Origin: Zantedeschia hybrid cultivar
Lineage: Eukaryota > Streptophyta > Magnoliopsida > Alismatales > Araceae
Direction: 5' to 3'
NCBI GenBank assembly: GCA_030544215.1
Contig: JARZZO010000011.1
Span: 50,465,587-50,529,586 of the forward strand
Length of the DNA stretch: 64,000 nt
Shown here: piece by piece, positions 35,513 through 48,003 of the stretch
Numbering within the stretch: the first letter of the stretch is position 1
How the letters are laid out: the number at the start of each line of letters is the position of its first letter
The notes under the pieces: model-generated
The model's input: the letters and a program-made list of their open reading frames with translations, nothing else
Told to the model about the DNA's origin: nothing
Database searches by the model: none
Program-made: the position numbers and the translations under genes

Positions 35513-35900
35513 TTAGAGGTTCGCCGCCGCGAACTTCATCCTCTCCCGCAAGCTAGGGAAGCACACCGTATAGCAACTCCCACACCCCTCAGTGGGCTCG
35601 GCTACCACCACCCTCGTCCACCACCCAGCGTTGTGCCAACCTACTAGGCCTCTACAGGATGGTGTGTCGTAAACGGCCCACCACGACAAGGGGGTAGTGC
35701 TGCACGTACCTGTACGCAGTGATCTCCAAGAGCGGGCGGGGCTCCCAAGTTTCACCGTCGGTGTGGTCAGGCAGGAGGCAGTCGTAGATGACAAAGTAGC
35801 AGCAGGTCTTGGACATTGTGCGAACAACCTTGGCCTTGTACCAAGCCCCTGGGAACTTTAGAAGCCCATGTCATCCGAGCTCACTCCCACTTCGTCGCCA
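35513..35900 (-). pseudogene. Captured Agenet-domain gene fragment, copy 3
   Basis: Best-preserved copy. On the minus strand one frame is open from about GAWYKAKVVRTMSKTCCYFV through YDCLLPDHTDGETWEP and YRYVQHYPLVVVG to TAG at 35652-35654: the first Agenet domain. In a second frame the next repeat reads GLVGWHNAGWWTRVVVAEP, CYTVCFPSLRERMKFAAANL, the pattern of the second Agenet repeat in DUF724-type proteins (W.NDGWW.GVV...YSVYF......F...DLR). A frameshift lies between them, and another upstream near GGCTTCTAAAG. Agenet domains act in the nucleus as chromatin/histone readers. Flanked by E' on the left and G/E on the right. Confidence 0.65.
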
Positions 35901-36410
35901 TTGGAGAACCTCATTACCCTTTATCTCTCTCTCTTTCCCTACATCTTAACCAGAGGTGTAGAAAGCTTTTGACAAGCGACAGTGATGGGACCTTGGTGTT
36001 AGGTGCACCTGGGAGTTCCCCCCGCACACGCATGAGGAACCTTGAGTTCTAGAAGTTTGATAAGTCCAGAAGCTTGATTGTTTTATCGATGCTCATAATA
36101 ATCATATTAAAAAATTATGTAAATGTTCAGTAAGTTAGGGCCTATGAGGTGGTGTTGGCATGGTGGGCTTATGAGGGTTGGTTTACCTTTGGTTGTGGTA
36201 GTTTGACAAAGAATATACAAATTAATTAAATATTTTTACCTTATGCCAGCTCTCCAGCCGTCCCATCCGAGCCGGGGCTAGCTCGAGTTTGCCTCATTTG
36301 ATCAGATGAGCCTAAATTAGAGACCAGACTTGGTTCGATTAATTAAATGAGCAGAGCCTAACTTAAGTCGAGCTCAAGTAGCTCGTGAACACTCGACTCC
36401 TGGCCACCCT
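35901..36410. repeat. Upstream of Agenet copy 3, blocks G and E
   Basis: 35901-36050 continues the sequence shared with 5170-5340. 36050-36240 is block G. 36240-36410 is block E. No gene. Confidence 0.55.
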
Positions 36411-36600
36411 TAGCCCCAATTGCTTATTAAAATTGCAAATCTTATCTATGTTAAACTTAGAAACCAAAGAAGCAGCAGGAGTTTATCACCATACATGAAC
36501 ATGATATTTATTGAAGTCCAAGTTGTTGTTGCGATATCGTAGAGTTCCCCTAATTTGATGCCTTCTACTTACTAGGAACTACAAGCCAACCAGGAAAACA
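36410..36600. repeat. Block A, short array 6
   Basis: Just over one block A unit (AAATTGCAAATCTTATCTATG, GGAGTTTATCACCATACATG), cut off by the inverted LTR. AAGCCAACCAGGAAAACAC occurs twice (about 36582 and 36604) at the junction. Confidence 0.6.
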
Positions 36601-38001
36601 CAAGAAATTGTCAAGCCAACCAGGAAAACACCGACCCGCTGAGATAGAGCAGCAACCCCTCTGATAGCGCGCTGGCTACTCCGACATGTCTAGCTCTACG
36701 TGGTTCTGCTTCCTCCCAGCCACGAGTGACACTCTGAAGTGTACCACTCCCACACCGGTACTAGTTATTACCCCGAGCTAGGTGACCCTCACCTACTAGG
36801 TGCTACCATGTCACTCCCACACCGACATAAGATGTCAAGTGCTAACAACTGTCACTCTAGATCCACGGTCGCATAAACATAACACAATGTGATCTCGATC
36901 ACATGGAAATCCCTGCCCCGATGTACGATTTCAAAAATGCACATAACAATATCTTCTAACAATATAAAAGAATTTAATTGACATAATTTATAATAATCAC
37001 ACATGTTAAATGTAGGAAATATGTTGTTGTCTTGAATCACGTTGACTCAAGTCAACACCTTTCAACGGCCTTAAAATTGATTTTCCTCACTCTCAGGCTT
37101 CGGGACCTTGGGGTACTGGCCTGAATAGCGTCGCCCATGGACGACGTCATTCAACGCCATATCCCACTCTCTGGCCTTGGTACCCTGGGCACGGGCCGCA
37201 ATTTACGTCGACTCAGGGTAACGCCTTTTAAATCGCATCCCCTTGAGTAGACGTGTTCCACACCCGAAATTGAGCTCCCCTCCGGCCTTCACCGAGCCAC
37301 AACATGGGGTCCCTTCCCTCCTAAAACGCCTGAAAAAAACAAAATGGAGATAAGGAAAATCCACAAACCGAAACAAACATACTACTCCCATTTCAAAAAT
37401 ATCCTTTTCAATCAAAAATTCCTTAGAACATGCTAAATTCTCCCCAAAATCATAGATTAAAACATTCTAAACACATGTGAGCATCGTCACCCTACCAGTT
37501 ACTTGAACTCCTCCTATCTCCTCGTTGCTGAACCGCCACACCGCAAGCTACCGCCAGTACCACCGTAGACGCCGTCACCCCACTGAGACGTCGGCCGCCG
37601 TCCGAAAAGTGAAGAAGTCACGATGGAGATGGAGGTAGAAGTGTTGAAAGGTGGTAGAGGGGGAAATAGGGTCAGAGAGACGGAGAGAGGGAAGAGAGAG
37701 TGAGAATGAGAGAAGGAGGGATGGCTCGGGGCGTCAACCCCGACCGAACTGAATCGCGTCGTCCCAAGATGACGCGGTTCAGAAGACAAAATAGGGTCGT
37801 ACACTAACAAATGTTTGAATCGCGTCGACCATATACGACGCCATTCAGACGAAAAGACCGGGCCCGTGCACCGCACCCTTACGCACGACCACACAGCACA
37901 CCAACATGGCTCCTAGATCACGTCCCCCACAGCCGATGCCTTTCAAAAGCGTCGACACCGAAACCGACCCGATAACTTAATATGAAACCTCAATCCTTAC
38001 A
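36600..38001 (-). mobile_element. Truncated gypsy LTR, inverted
   Basis: Reverse complement of the LTRs at 49.2 and 55.5 kb. It begins (minus strand) at 38001 with TGTAAGGATTGAGGTTTC, as the others do, and includes the GCGTCG palindromes, the CCGCCGTAGACG-type GC-rich stretch and the CGGTGTGGGAGTGG region. It stops near 36600, lacking the last ~600 bp of the LTR. A CT/GA tract and several short ORFs here are not genes. Confidence 0.75.
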
Positions 38002-38325
38002 TAACGTTCATATAGACGAAGACGTAATTATATGTTTTACACACTGACGCATACTAAATATGTCCCTTACATGAAGATCAAGGTCCTCTAAAATAGAAGA
38101 ATATAATTTACTTAACACAAATTGAGGCCAAAAAAGCTTATGCCTTAGAACAGTGGGCTCCAAACAACCTTGTACCTAGTTTTCTAGTAAGCTTGAACAC
38201 AAATTTTAATAGGCCAAGCCTATGACCAACCAATCAAAGCACCTAGGCACAAAAGGATGTTATCAGGATAGGGATTCATAACCTTCTCAACATCCATAGG
38301 GGCTGGACGAGCCAAATGTCTGGGT
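38002..38325. repeat. Block D, copy 2
   Basis: Same as 10465-10760 (ACTAAATATGTCCCTTAC, AAAGGATGTTATCAGGATAG), leading into the array through AGGGGCTGGACGAGCC as at 10.8 kb. Confidence 0.65.
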
Positions 38326-38840
38326 ACAAGAGGAGAGAGAGAGAGAAAGAGAAAGAAAGAGAGAGGAGGCCTTCTACAATGAGAAAAAGAGAACGGGAGG
38401 GGCTTGTGATAATGACGTATAGTGTATGTTACAATAGAATGTACTACAACATGACACTGGTGGTGGTCTTAGGATCTTTTATGGGCTACCAAGTGAAGGT
38501 AGGAGACTTAAACCTTGCCCTTCTCTATGTGCCTCGGTTATTCTACAACAGGATGCAGGTGGTGGTCTTAGGATCTTTTTTGGGCTACCAAGAGAAGGTA
38601 GGAGACTTAAACCTTGCCCTTCTCTATGTGCCTCGGTTATTTTGTTTTAGTTATTTTTCTCCTACTTATAGGTGGGATAAACAGGGAGATGTTGTCAAAT
38701 CTCCTTCGTGTAAAGGATGCCACTTTGTGTGCGGTCCTGGCCGGCGATTACTTACCAAGAACAACAAATCTCATCTCTGCCTAAACCAGAAACATTGGTC
38801 ATACTGTGAGGCCAATACTATAAAAACTCTGGTTACATGA
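38316..38840 (+). other. 174-codon ORF in each 1303-bp unit (probably not a gene)
   Basis: Open frame at 38316, 39619, 40922, 42225 and 43528 (each ending 524 bases later). It starts in the GA tract (YKRREREKEKERERR), then two 34-residue repeats (MTLVVVLGSFMGYQVKVGD and MQVVVLGSFLGYQEKVGD), then CKGCHFVCGPGRRLL. The repeats come from the 102-bp DNA duplication. In other block B copies the frame is broken, so there is no sign of selection. Confidence 0.3.
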
Positions 38841-41800
38841 TAAGAATATTCAAAAATTCAAAGTGTTCATCATTTCAAGGCAATCATTCTTTCATATGGA
38901 TCACAATTTATCAAAGAATTCTTTCCGTGACTTATGTTTCTTAGAACTTTTTCTTCATCTTGTTGATTCATCTTGTGTCTTACAATGTATGCTAAAGCCA
39001 TGAGAATTACATTTTAATCTTGCAAAATTGTTTCTTTCCTTTACACAATCCAAACAAGCCATATTGCATTATATGTTCTAAACTTATAGTTTGAACATGG
39101 AAGAGAAACATATTCAGATCAGAAATAGGCGAAGGCAAGGAAAATCTGCCCAAAAACTCAAATGCAGAATTGCTGAAAGGAAATTAGAAAGACCACTTCT
39201 GACTATATTTCAGCAAGCATTCAATGTAGGTTTATTTAACATTTCCATTAACCAAAAAGAGCTTCAAATAATATTGTTGGAAGGGTTGACTAATCAAATT
39301 TTCTTATACCTACAGCTTTTTCATTCGACAGTATGTGTTCCAGGAAGGGGTTCAAAACAGTCATTAATGGATAATCTGATGTGGTGATGAAACATGTTTG
39401 TATGCATCCGGTCATAGTCAGACAACAGCCAAGACTTTTTGAATAAGAAATGCTAGTAACTAGATGGCAGATACCATATTAACTAATAAACAGAAAACTA
39501 CAAAGAAATAGGATTTAAATATCAATAGTCGTCTGACGTAATGTTTTGCCCTTGAGGACAACTACTGCATGTCTATGGAAATCATGTACCATGGTTTCTT
39601 TCCTTTACATTTTTAATCTTGCAAATTTACAAGAGGAGAGAGAGAGAGAAAGAGAAAGAAAGAGAGAGGAGGCCTTCTACAATGAGAAAAAGAGAACGGG
39701 AGGGGCTTGTGATAATGACGTATAGTGTATGTTACAATAGAATGTACTACAACATGACACTGGTGGTGGTCTTAGGATCTTTTATGGGCTACCAAGTGAA
39801 GGTAGGAGACTTAAACCTTGCCCTTCTCTATGTGCCTCGGTTATTCTACAACAGGATGCAGGTGGTGGTCTTAGGATCTTTTTTGGGCTACCAAGAGAAG
39901 GTAGGAGACTTAAACCTTGCCCTTCTCTATGTGCCTCGGTTATTTTGTTTTAGTTATTTTTCTCCTACTTATAGGTGGGATAAACAGGGAGATGTTGTCA
40001 AATCTCCTTCGTGTAAAGGATGCCACTTTGTGTGCGGTCCTGGCCGGCGATTACTTACCAAGAACAACAAATCTCATCTCTGCCTAAACCAGAAACATTG
40101 GTCATACTGTGAGGCCAATACTATAAAAACTCTGGTTACATGATAAGAATATTCAAAAATTCAAAGTGTTCATCATTTCAAGGCAATCATTCTTTCATAT
40201 GGATCACAATTTATCAAAGAATTCTTTCCGTGACTTATGTTTCTTAGAACTTTTTCTTCATCTTGTTGATTCATCTTGTGTCTTACAATGTATGCTAAAG
40301 CCATGAGAATTACATTTTAATCTTGCAAAATTGTTTCTTTCCTTTACACAATCCAAACAAGCCATATTGCATTATATGTTCTAAACTTATAGTTTGAACA
40401 TGGAAGAGAAACATATTCAGATCAGAAATAGGCGAAGGCAAGGAAAATCTGCCCAAAAACTCAAATGCAGAATTGCTGAAAGGAAATTAGAAAGACCACT
40501 TCTGACTATATTTCAGCAAGCATTCAATGTAGGTTTATTTAACATTTCCATTAACCAAAAAGAGCTTCAAATAATATTGTTGGAAGGGTTGACTAATCAA
40601 ATTTTCTTATACCTACAGCTTTTTCATTCGACAGTATGTGTTCCAGGAAGGGGTTCAAAACAGTCATTAATGGATAATCTGATGTGGTGATGAAACATGT
40701 TTGTATGCATCCGGTCATAGTCAGACAACAGCCAAGACTTTTTGAATAAGAAATGCTAGTAACTAGATGGCAGATACCATATTAACTAATAAACAGAAAA
40801 CTACAAAGAAATAGGATTTAAATATCAATAGTCGTCTGACGTAATGTTTTGCCCTTGAGGACAACTACTGCATGTCTATGGAAATCATGTACCATGGTTT
40901 CTTTCCTTTACATTTTTAATCTTGCAAATTTACAAGAGGAGAGAGAGAGAGAAAGAGAAAGAAAGAGAGAGGAGGCCTTCTACAATGAGAAAAAGAGAAC
41001 GGGAGGGGCTTGTGATAATGACGTATAGTGTATGTTACAATAGAATGTACTACAACATGACACTGGTGGTGGTCTTAGGATCTTTTATGGGCTACCAAGT
41101 GAAGGTAGGAGACTTAAACCTTGCCCTTCTCTATGTGCCTCGGTTATTCTACAACAGGATGCAGGTGGTGGTCTTAGGATCTTTTTTGGGCTACCAAGAG
41201 AAGGTAGGAGACTTAAACCTTGCCCTTCTCTATGTGCCTCGGTTATTTTGTTTTAGTTATTTTTCTCCTACTTATAGGTGGGATAAACAGGGAGATGTTG
41301 TCAAATCTCCTTCGTGTAAAGGATGCCACTTTGTGTGCGGTCCTGGCCGGCGATTACTTACCAAGAACAACAAATCTCATCTCTGCCTAAACCAGAAACA
41401 TTGGTCATACTGTGAGGCCAATACTATAAAAACTCTGGTTACATGATAAGAATATTCAAAAATTCAAAGTGTTCATCATTTCAAGGCAATCATTCTTTCA
41501 TATGGATCACAATTTATCAAAGAATTCTTTCCGTGACTTATGTTTCTTAGAACTTTTTCTTCATCTTGTTGATTCATCTTGTGTCTTACAATGTATGCTA
41601 AAGCCATGAGAATTACATTTTAATCTTGCAAAATTGTTTCTTTCCTTTACACAATCCAAACAAGCCATATTGCATTATATGTTCTAAACTTATAGTTTGA
41701 ACATGGAAGAGAAACATATTCAGATCAGAAATAGGCGAAGGCAAGGAAAATCTGCCCAAAAACTCAAATGCAGAATTGCTGAAAGGAAATTAGAAAGACC

Positions 41801-44800
41801 ACTTCTGACTATATTTCAGCAAGCATTCAATGTAGGTTTATTTAACATTTCCATTAACCAAAAAGAGCTTCAAATAATATTGTTGGAAGGGTTGACTAAT
41901 CAAATTTTCTTATACCTACAGCTTTTTCATTCGACAGTATGTGTTCCAGGAAGGGGTTCAAAACAGTCATTAATGGATAATCTGATGTGGTGATGAAACA
42001 TGTTTGTATGCATCCGGTCATAGTCAGACAACAGCCAAGACTTTTTGAATAAGAAATGCTAGTAACTAGATGGCAGATACCATATTAACTAATAAACAGA
42101 AAACTACAAAGAAATAGGATTTAAATATCAATAGTCGTCTGACGTAATGTTTTGCCCTTGAGGACAACTACTGCATGTCTATGGAAATCATGTACCATGG
42201 TTTCTTTCCTTTACATTTTTAATCTTGCAAATTTACAAGAGGAGAGAGAGAGAGAAAGAGAAAGAAAGAGAGAGGAGGCCTTCTACAATGAGAAAAAGAG
42301 AACGGGAGGGGCTTGTGATAATGACGTATAGTGTATGTTACAATAGAATGTACTACAACATGACACTGGTGGTGGTCTTAGGATCTTTTATGGGCTACCA
42401 AGTGAAGGTAGGAGACTTAAACCTTGCCCTTCTCTATGTGCCTCGGTTATTCTACAACAGGATGCAGGTGGTGGTCTTAGGATCTTTTTTGGGCTACCAA
42501 GAGAAGGTAGGAGACTTAAACCTTGCCCTTCTCTATGTGCCTCGGTTATTTTGTTTTAGTTATTTTTCTCCTACTTATAGGTGGGATAAACAGGGAGATG
42601 TTGTCAAATCTCCTTCGTGTAAAGGATGCCACTTTGTGTGCGGTCCTGGCCGGCGATTACTTACCAAGAACAACAAATCTCATCTCTGCCTAAACCAGAA
42701 ACATTGGTCATACTGTGAGGCCAATACTATAAAAACTCTGGTTACATGATAAGAATATTCAAAAATTCAAAGTGTTCATCATTTCAAGGCAATCATTCTT
42801 TCATATGGATCACAATTTATCAAAGAATTCTTTCCGTGACTTATGTTTCTTAGAACTTTTTCTTCATCTTGTTGATTCATCTTGTGTCTTACAATGTATG
42901 CTAAAGCCATGAGAATTACATTTTAATCTTGCAAAATTGTTTCTTTCCTTTACACAATCCAAACAAGCCATATTGCATTATATGTTCTAAACTTATAGTT
43001 TGAACATGGAAGAGAAACATATTCAGATCAGAAATAGGCGAAGGCAAGGAAAATCTGCCCAAAAACTCAAATGCAGAATTGCTGAAAGGAAATTAGAAAG
43101 ACCACTTCTGACTATATTTCAGCAAGCATTCAATGTAGGTTTATTTAACATTTCCATTAACCAAAAAGAGCTTCAAATAATATTGTTGGAAGGGTTGACT
43201 AATCAAATTTTCTTATACCTACAGCTTTTTCATTCGACAGTATGTGTTCCAGGAAGGGGTTCAAAACAGTCATTAATGGATAATCTGATGTGGTGATGAA
43301 ACATGTTTGTATGCATCCGGTCATAGTCAGACAACAGCCAAGACTTTTTGAATAAGAAATGCTAGTAACTAGATGGCAGATACCATATTAACTAATAAAC
43401 AGAAAACTACAAAGAAATAGGATTTAAATATCAATAGTCGTCTGACGTAATGTTTTGCCCTTGAGGACAACTACTGCATGTCTATGGAAATCATGTACCA
43501 TGGTTTCTTTCCTTTACATTTTTAATCTTGCAAATTTACAAGAGGAGAGAGAGAGAGAAAGAGAAAGAAAGAGAGAGGAGGCCTTCTACAATGAGAAAAA
43601 GAGAACGGGAGGGGCTTGTGATAATGACGTATAGTGTATGTTACAATAGAATGTACTACAACATGACACTGGTGGTGGTCTTAGGATCTTTTATGGGCTA
43701 CCAAGTGAAGGTAGGAGACTTAAACCTTGCCCTTCTCTATGTGCCTCGGTTATTCTACAACAGGATGCAGGTGGTGGTCTTAGGATCTTTTTTGGGCTAC
43801 CAAGAGAAGGTAGGAGACTTAAACCTTGCCCTTCTCTATGTGCCTCGGTTATTTTGTTTTAGTTATTTTTCTCCTACTTATAGGTGGGATAAACAGGGAG
43901 ATGTTGTCAAATCTCCTTCGTGTAAAGGATGCCACTTTGTGTGCGGTCCTGGCCGGCGATTACTTACCAAGAACAACAAATCTCATCTCTGCCTAAACCA
44001 GAAACATTGGTCATACTGTGAGGCCAATACTATAAAAACTCTGGTTACATGATAAGAATATTCAAAAATTCAAAGTGTTCATCATTTCAAGGCAATCATT
44101 CTTTCATATGGATCACAATTTATCAAAGAATTCTTTCCGTGACTTATGTTTCTTAGAACTTTTTCTTCATCTTGTTGATTCATCTTGTGTCTTACAATGT
44201 ATGCTAAAGCCATGAGAATTACATTTTAATCTTGCAAAATTGTTTCTTTCCTTTACACAATCCAAACAAGCCATATTGCATTATATGTTCTAAACTTATA
44301 GTTTGAACATGGAAGAGAAACATATTCAGATCAGAAATAGGCGAAGGCAAGGAAAATCTGCCCAAAAACTCAAATGCAGAATTGCTGAAAGGAAATTAGA
44401 AAGACCACTTCTGACTATATTTCAGCAAGCATTCAATGTAGGTTTATTTAACATTTCCATTAACCAAAAAGAGCTTCAAATAATATTGTTGGAAGGGTTG
44501 ACTAATCAAATTTTCTTATACCTACAGCTTTTTCATTCGACAGTATGTGTTCCAGGAAGGGGTTCAAAACAGTCATTAATGGATAATCTGATGTGGTGAT
44601 GAAACATGTTTGTATGCATCCGGTCATAGTCAGACAACAGCCAAGACTTTTTGAATAAGAAATGCTAGTAACTAGATGGCAGATACCATATTAACTAATA
44701 AACAGAAAACTACAAAGAAATAGGATTTAAATATCAATAGTCGTCTGACGTAATGTTTTGCCCTTGAGGACAACTACTGCATGTCTATGGAAATCATGTA

Positions 44801-44840
44801 CCATGGTTTCTTTCCTTTACATTTTTAATCTTGCAAATTT
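38326..44840. repeat. Five tandem copies of a 1303-bp unit
   Basis: Units start at 38326, 39629, 40932, 42235 and 43538 (ACAAGAGGAGAG); the array ends exactly at 44840 where AAATTT is followed by GTTTCTTTCC instead of ACAAGAGG. All lines I compared between copies are identical, and the two reading frames translate the same in all five. Each unit combines a block B segment (first ~520 bp, including a 102-bp internal direct duplication) with a stretch related to 44841-45437. No cell-function gene is seen in it. Confidence 0.95.
39091..39387 (+). other. 98-codon ORF in each 1303-bp unit (probably not a gene)
   Basis: Open frame at 39091, 40394, 41697, 43000 and 44303: starts MNMEEKHIQIRNRRRQGKSA and ends SLMDNLMW. 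The diverged copy at 44908-45240 has stops and shifts in this frame, which argues against a maintained gene. Confidence 0.3.
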
Positions 44841-45437
44841 GTTTCTTTCCTTTACACAACACAAACAAGCCTTATTGCATTATATGTTCTAAACTTATAG
44901 TTTGAACATGGAAGAGAAATAGATTCAGATTCAGAAACAGGCAAAGGCAAGGAAAATCTGCCCAAAAACTCAAATGCAGAATTGCTTAAAAAGAAATTAG
45001 AAAAATAACTTCTGACTATATTTCAGAAAGCATTCAATGCAGGTTTATTTAACATTTCCATTCAACCAAAAAGTGCTTCAAGTAATATTGTTGGAAGGGA
45101 TGCCTAATCAAATTTTATTATCCCTTAAGAACACAATTTCTAACCTGCATACATAAGGGAAAATCCATATAGTTTTTTCATTCAACAGTATGTGTTACAG
45201 GAAGGAGTTCAAAACAGTCATTAATTGATAATCTGATGTGGTGATGAAAAATGTTTATATGCATGAAGTTGTAGTCAGACAACAATCATGGCTTTCTGAA
45301 AAAGAAATCCTACTAACTAGATGGCAGATACCATATTAACCAATAAATAGAAAACTACAAAGAAATAGGATTTAAATATCAATACTTGTCTGACCTAATG
45401 TTTTGTCCTAGAGGACAACTACTGCATGTCTATGGAA
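44841..45437. repeat. Diverged sixth partial copy of the array unit
   Basis: Resembles the last ~570 bp of the 1303-bp unit (GTTTCTTTCCTTTACACAA to GACAACTACTGCATGTCTATGG) with many differences, e.g. a 30-bp insertion near 45125. It looks like the older parent sequence from which the right part of the unit was copied. Confidence 0.75.
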
Positions 45438-45560
45438 ATCCTGTATAAGTCCTCCATGGTAACTTATTATCCACATCAGCATTCTCCCGGCAACCATCAT
45501 GAAGAATTCTGTAATCCTGAAGTGATGGTAGATGAGAATAGAATGAATCTAGGTTCTTGT
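45438..45560 (-). other. Exon-like stretch, function unknown
   Basis: On the minus strand an AG after a T-rich run (TTTATTCACAAG) is followed by an open frame with NLDSFYSHLPSLQDYRI, LHDGCRENADVDNKLPW and RTYTGFP, then TAG. It reads like a natural C-terminus, but another frame is also open over much of it, and I do not recognise the protein. Its 3' end is copied, with an 8-bp loss, into each array unit. Confidence 0.25.
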
Positions 45561-47150
45561 GAATAAACATCAGAAAACAGTAGAACCTCTTCGATTACTG
45601 AGTAAGGAAATTTTTTATCTGAATTAAGAGAAAAAAAGTTAGCTTTCCTCTCTACTATAAGCCTAGCTGCTGACTAAACATAAAAATGGAGGGACCGCTG
45701 CTTAACACCAAGGAAAATCAGGAAACAAAGTATACCATATAAAGAGACTTCACCGGACTACCACAAAATCCCATCCCTCAAAAGCCATTTGTTAATGGCT
45801 ATTTGAACCTCAATAGCCAGCCTGCCCAATCATCAACAAGTGGGTCTGAGCAAGCCCACTTGAGGCATGTTTTGTAAAAAAAGTAAAACATTTTGTTCAT
45901 CTTGAGAGATTCGACAAGGAGAAGTTAGCCCATGCCTGATATTGAGATAAATAAAAAATACGTAAGAGATTCTTTTCGAAAAAAATGCATAAGAAATAAA
46001 TTATGATATGTAGCCTATATGAAACATTCACATATTAACTTACCATTACATAGACGAAGACATAATTATATGTTTTATACACATGCATACTGTCCAATAC
46101 ATGAAGATCAAGGGCCTCTAAAATAGAAAAAGAGAATTTACCACTGAACATAAATTAAGACCAAAAGCTCATGCCCTAGAACAGTGGGCTCCAGACAACC
46201 TTGGACCTGGCCTTTCTAGTAAGCTTGAACAAGAATTCAACAGGCCAAGCCTCTGATCAACCAATCAAAACCCCTAGGGCAGTAAAGGATGGTTCTTACA
46301 ATAGGGCTTCATACCCTTCATTCAACATGTTGGCTGCATAACATGGCTGTGACCTTCTCAACATCCAAATGACAGAAATTATCGATAACTTGGGATTTCA
46401 AAGTGGGGTAAGAATGGATTGTAAAATAGGATGATTAAATCAAATTCTCAATGACAAAAGATAATTGAGGAAGAATCCAAAATTTAAAGAATACATAAGA
46501 GATTATTTTCAAAAAAAATATATAAGAGATAAATTATGATATAGCCTATAGGGAATATTCATATATTAAGCCACAATTACACAGACGAGGACATAATTAT
46601 ATGTTTTAGACATTGACACATACTAAATATGTCCCTTACATGAAGATCGAGGTCCTCTAAAATAGAAGAGTATAATTTACTTAACACAAGTTGAGCCCAA
46701 AAAAGCTTATGTCCTAGAACGGTGGGCTCTAGACAACCTTGGACCTAGCCTTTCTAGTAAGCTTGAACACGAATTTCAATAGGCCAAGTCTGTGACCCAC
46801 CAATCAAAGCGCCTAGGCACAAAAGGATGTTATCAGGATAGGGCTTCATAACCTTCTCAACATCCAAACGACAAAAAACACCTATAACTTGGGAAGTTAA
46901 AATGGAATGATAATGGACTGTAAATAGGATGATCAAATCAAATTCTCAATGACTAAAAAGATAATTAAGGAAGAATCCAAAATAAAAAAATGAATAACTT
47001 TTCCTTGGACTACTACAGAAAAATCCACAATCCATACACCGCCCCCCCCAAAAAAAAGGAACTGCCAGTCATTTCACAATTCCTCAATACCATTTCAGAA
47101 AAAGTTCTAGCTACATCTTGAAATCAGACAATGAAGCAGATTAAGGGTCC
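45561..47150. repeat. Two block D copies and spacer
   Basis: Block D at about 46040-46340 and 46560-46870 (CCTAGAACAGTGGGCTCCAG and CCTAGAACGGTGGGCTCTAG, both with AAGCTTGAACA). They are separated by similar AT-rich DNA (ATGATATAGCCTATAGG-like), suggesting an older ~520-bp tandem duplication. No gene. Confidence 0.55.
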
Positions 47151-47154
47151 GTTT

Positions 47155-47465
47155 GCAGAGCTCGAGTAACTCGTGAGCAGCTTGGCTCGTGGCCTCCCTA
47201 GCTCCAATTACTTATTAAAAATTGCAAATGTTTTCTATGTTAAAATTATAAACCAGAGGAGTAAGAATGTATCACCTTACTTGAAAGTTGAAAGGAGATT
47301 TACTGTAGTCCAAGTTGTTGTTGACATATTGTCAAGCTGTCCCCATTTTAACACCTTCTTACTAGGAACTACAAATCTTATATTGAAGTTGGAAACCAAA
47401 CGAGGAGAAGGAATTTATCACCTTACCTGAAAGGAGATTCATCAAAGTTCGAGCTGCTACTGAGA
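47155..47465. repeat. Block E remnant and block A array 7
   Basis: 47155-47210 is the end of block E (GAGCAGCTTGGCTCGTGGCC); 47210-47465 holds under two A units. Confidence 0.65.
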
Positions 47466-47473
47466 TGTCTATT

Positions 47474-48003
47474 GCGCTTGATTTAATGGGCTGTAGGATA
47501 GAGTTTTAAATGCCCTGTTATAAGTGAGGTTTGAGGCACTTATTGGGCCTCATTAGTGGGCAAACTTAGGCCCATTAGGAGGGGGACAAATATGTCCCCT
47601 TTCTTGAAGCTTCCCACCTCTCTAGAGGAGGTGGAGCTTAAAACAAAGCCCCACAGGGGTTGGAGGTGCCAAACGTCCAGCTATAGGAGGAGAGAGAGAG
47701 AGAGAGAAAGAGAGAGAAAGAGAAAGAAAGAGAGAGGGGGGGCCTGCTACAGTGAGAAAAAGAGAGCGGGACGGACTTGCGACAGTGACGTACAGTGCAT
47801 GCTATAGTAGAACGTCCTACAACAGGCTGCAGGTGGTGGTCTTAGGATCTTTTTGGGGCTACCAAGAGAAGGTAGGAGACTTAAACCGTACCCTTCTCTA
47901 CGTGCCTCGGTTATTTTATGTTTTAGTTATTTTTCTCCCACATTTAGGTGGGATAAACAGGGGGGATGTTGTCCAATTTCCTTCGTGTAAAGGATGCCAT
48001 TTA
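47474..48003. repeat. Block B dispersed repeat, long copy 3
   Basis: Starts CTTGATTTAATGGGCTGTAGG, GA microsatellite near 47688-47740, then ATGCAGGTGGTGG-like text and GTGTAAAGGATGCCATTTAGG. Colinear with 9634-10140. On the minus strand the segment reads KWHPLHEGNWTTSP, open in several copies, protein unknown. Confidence 0.65.
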
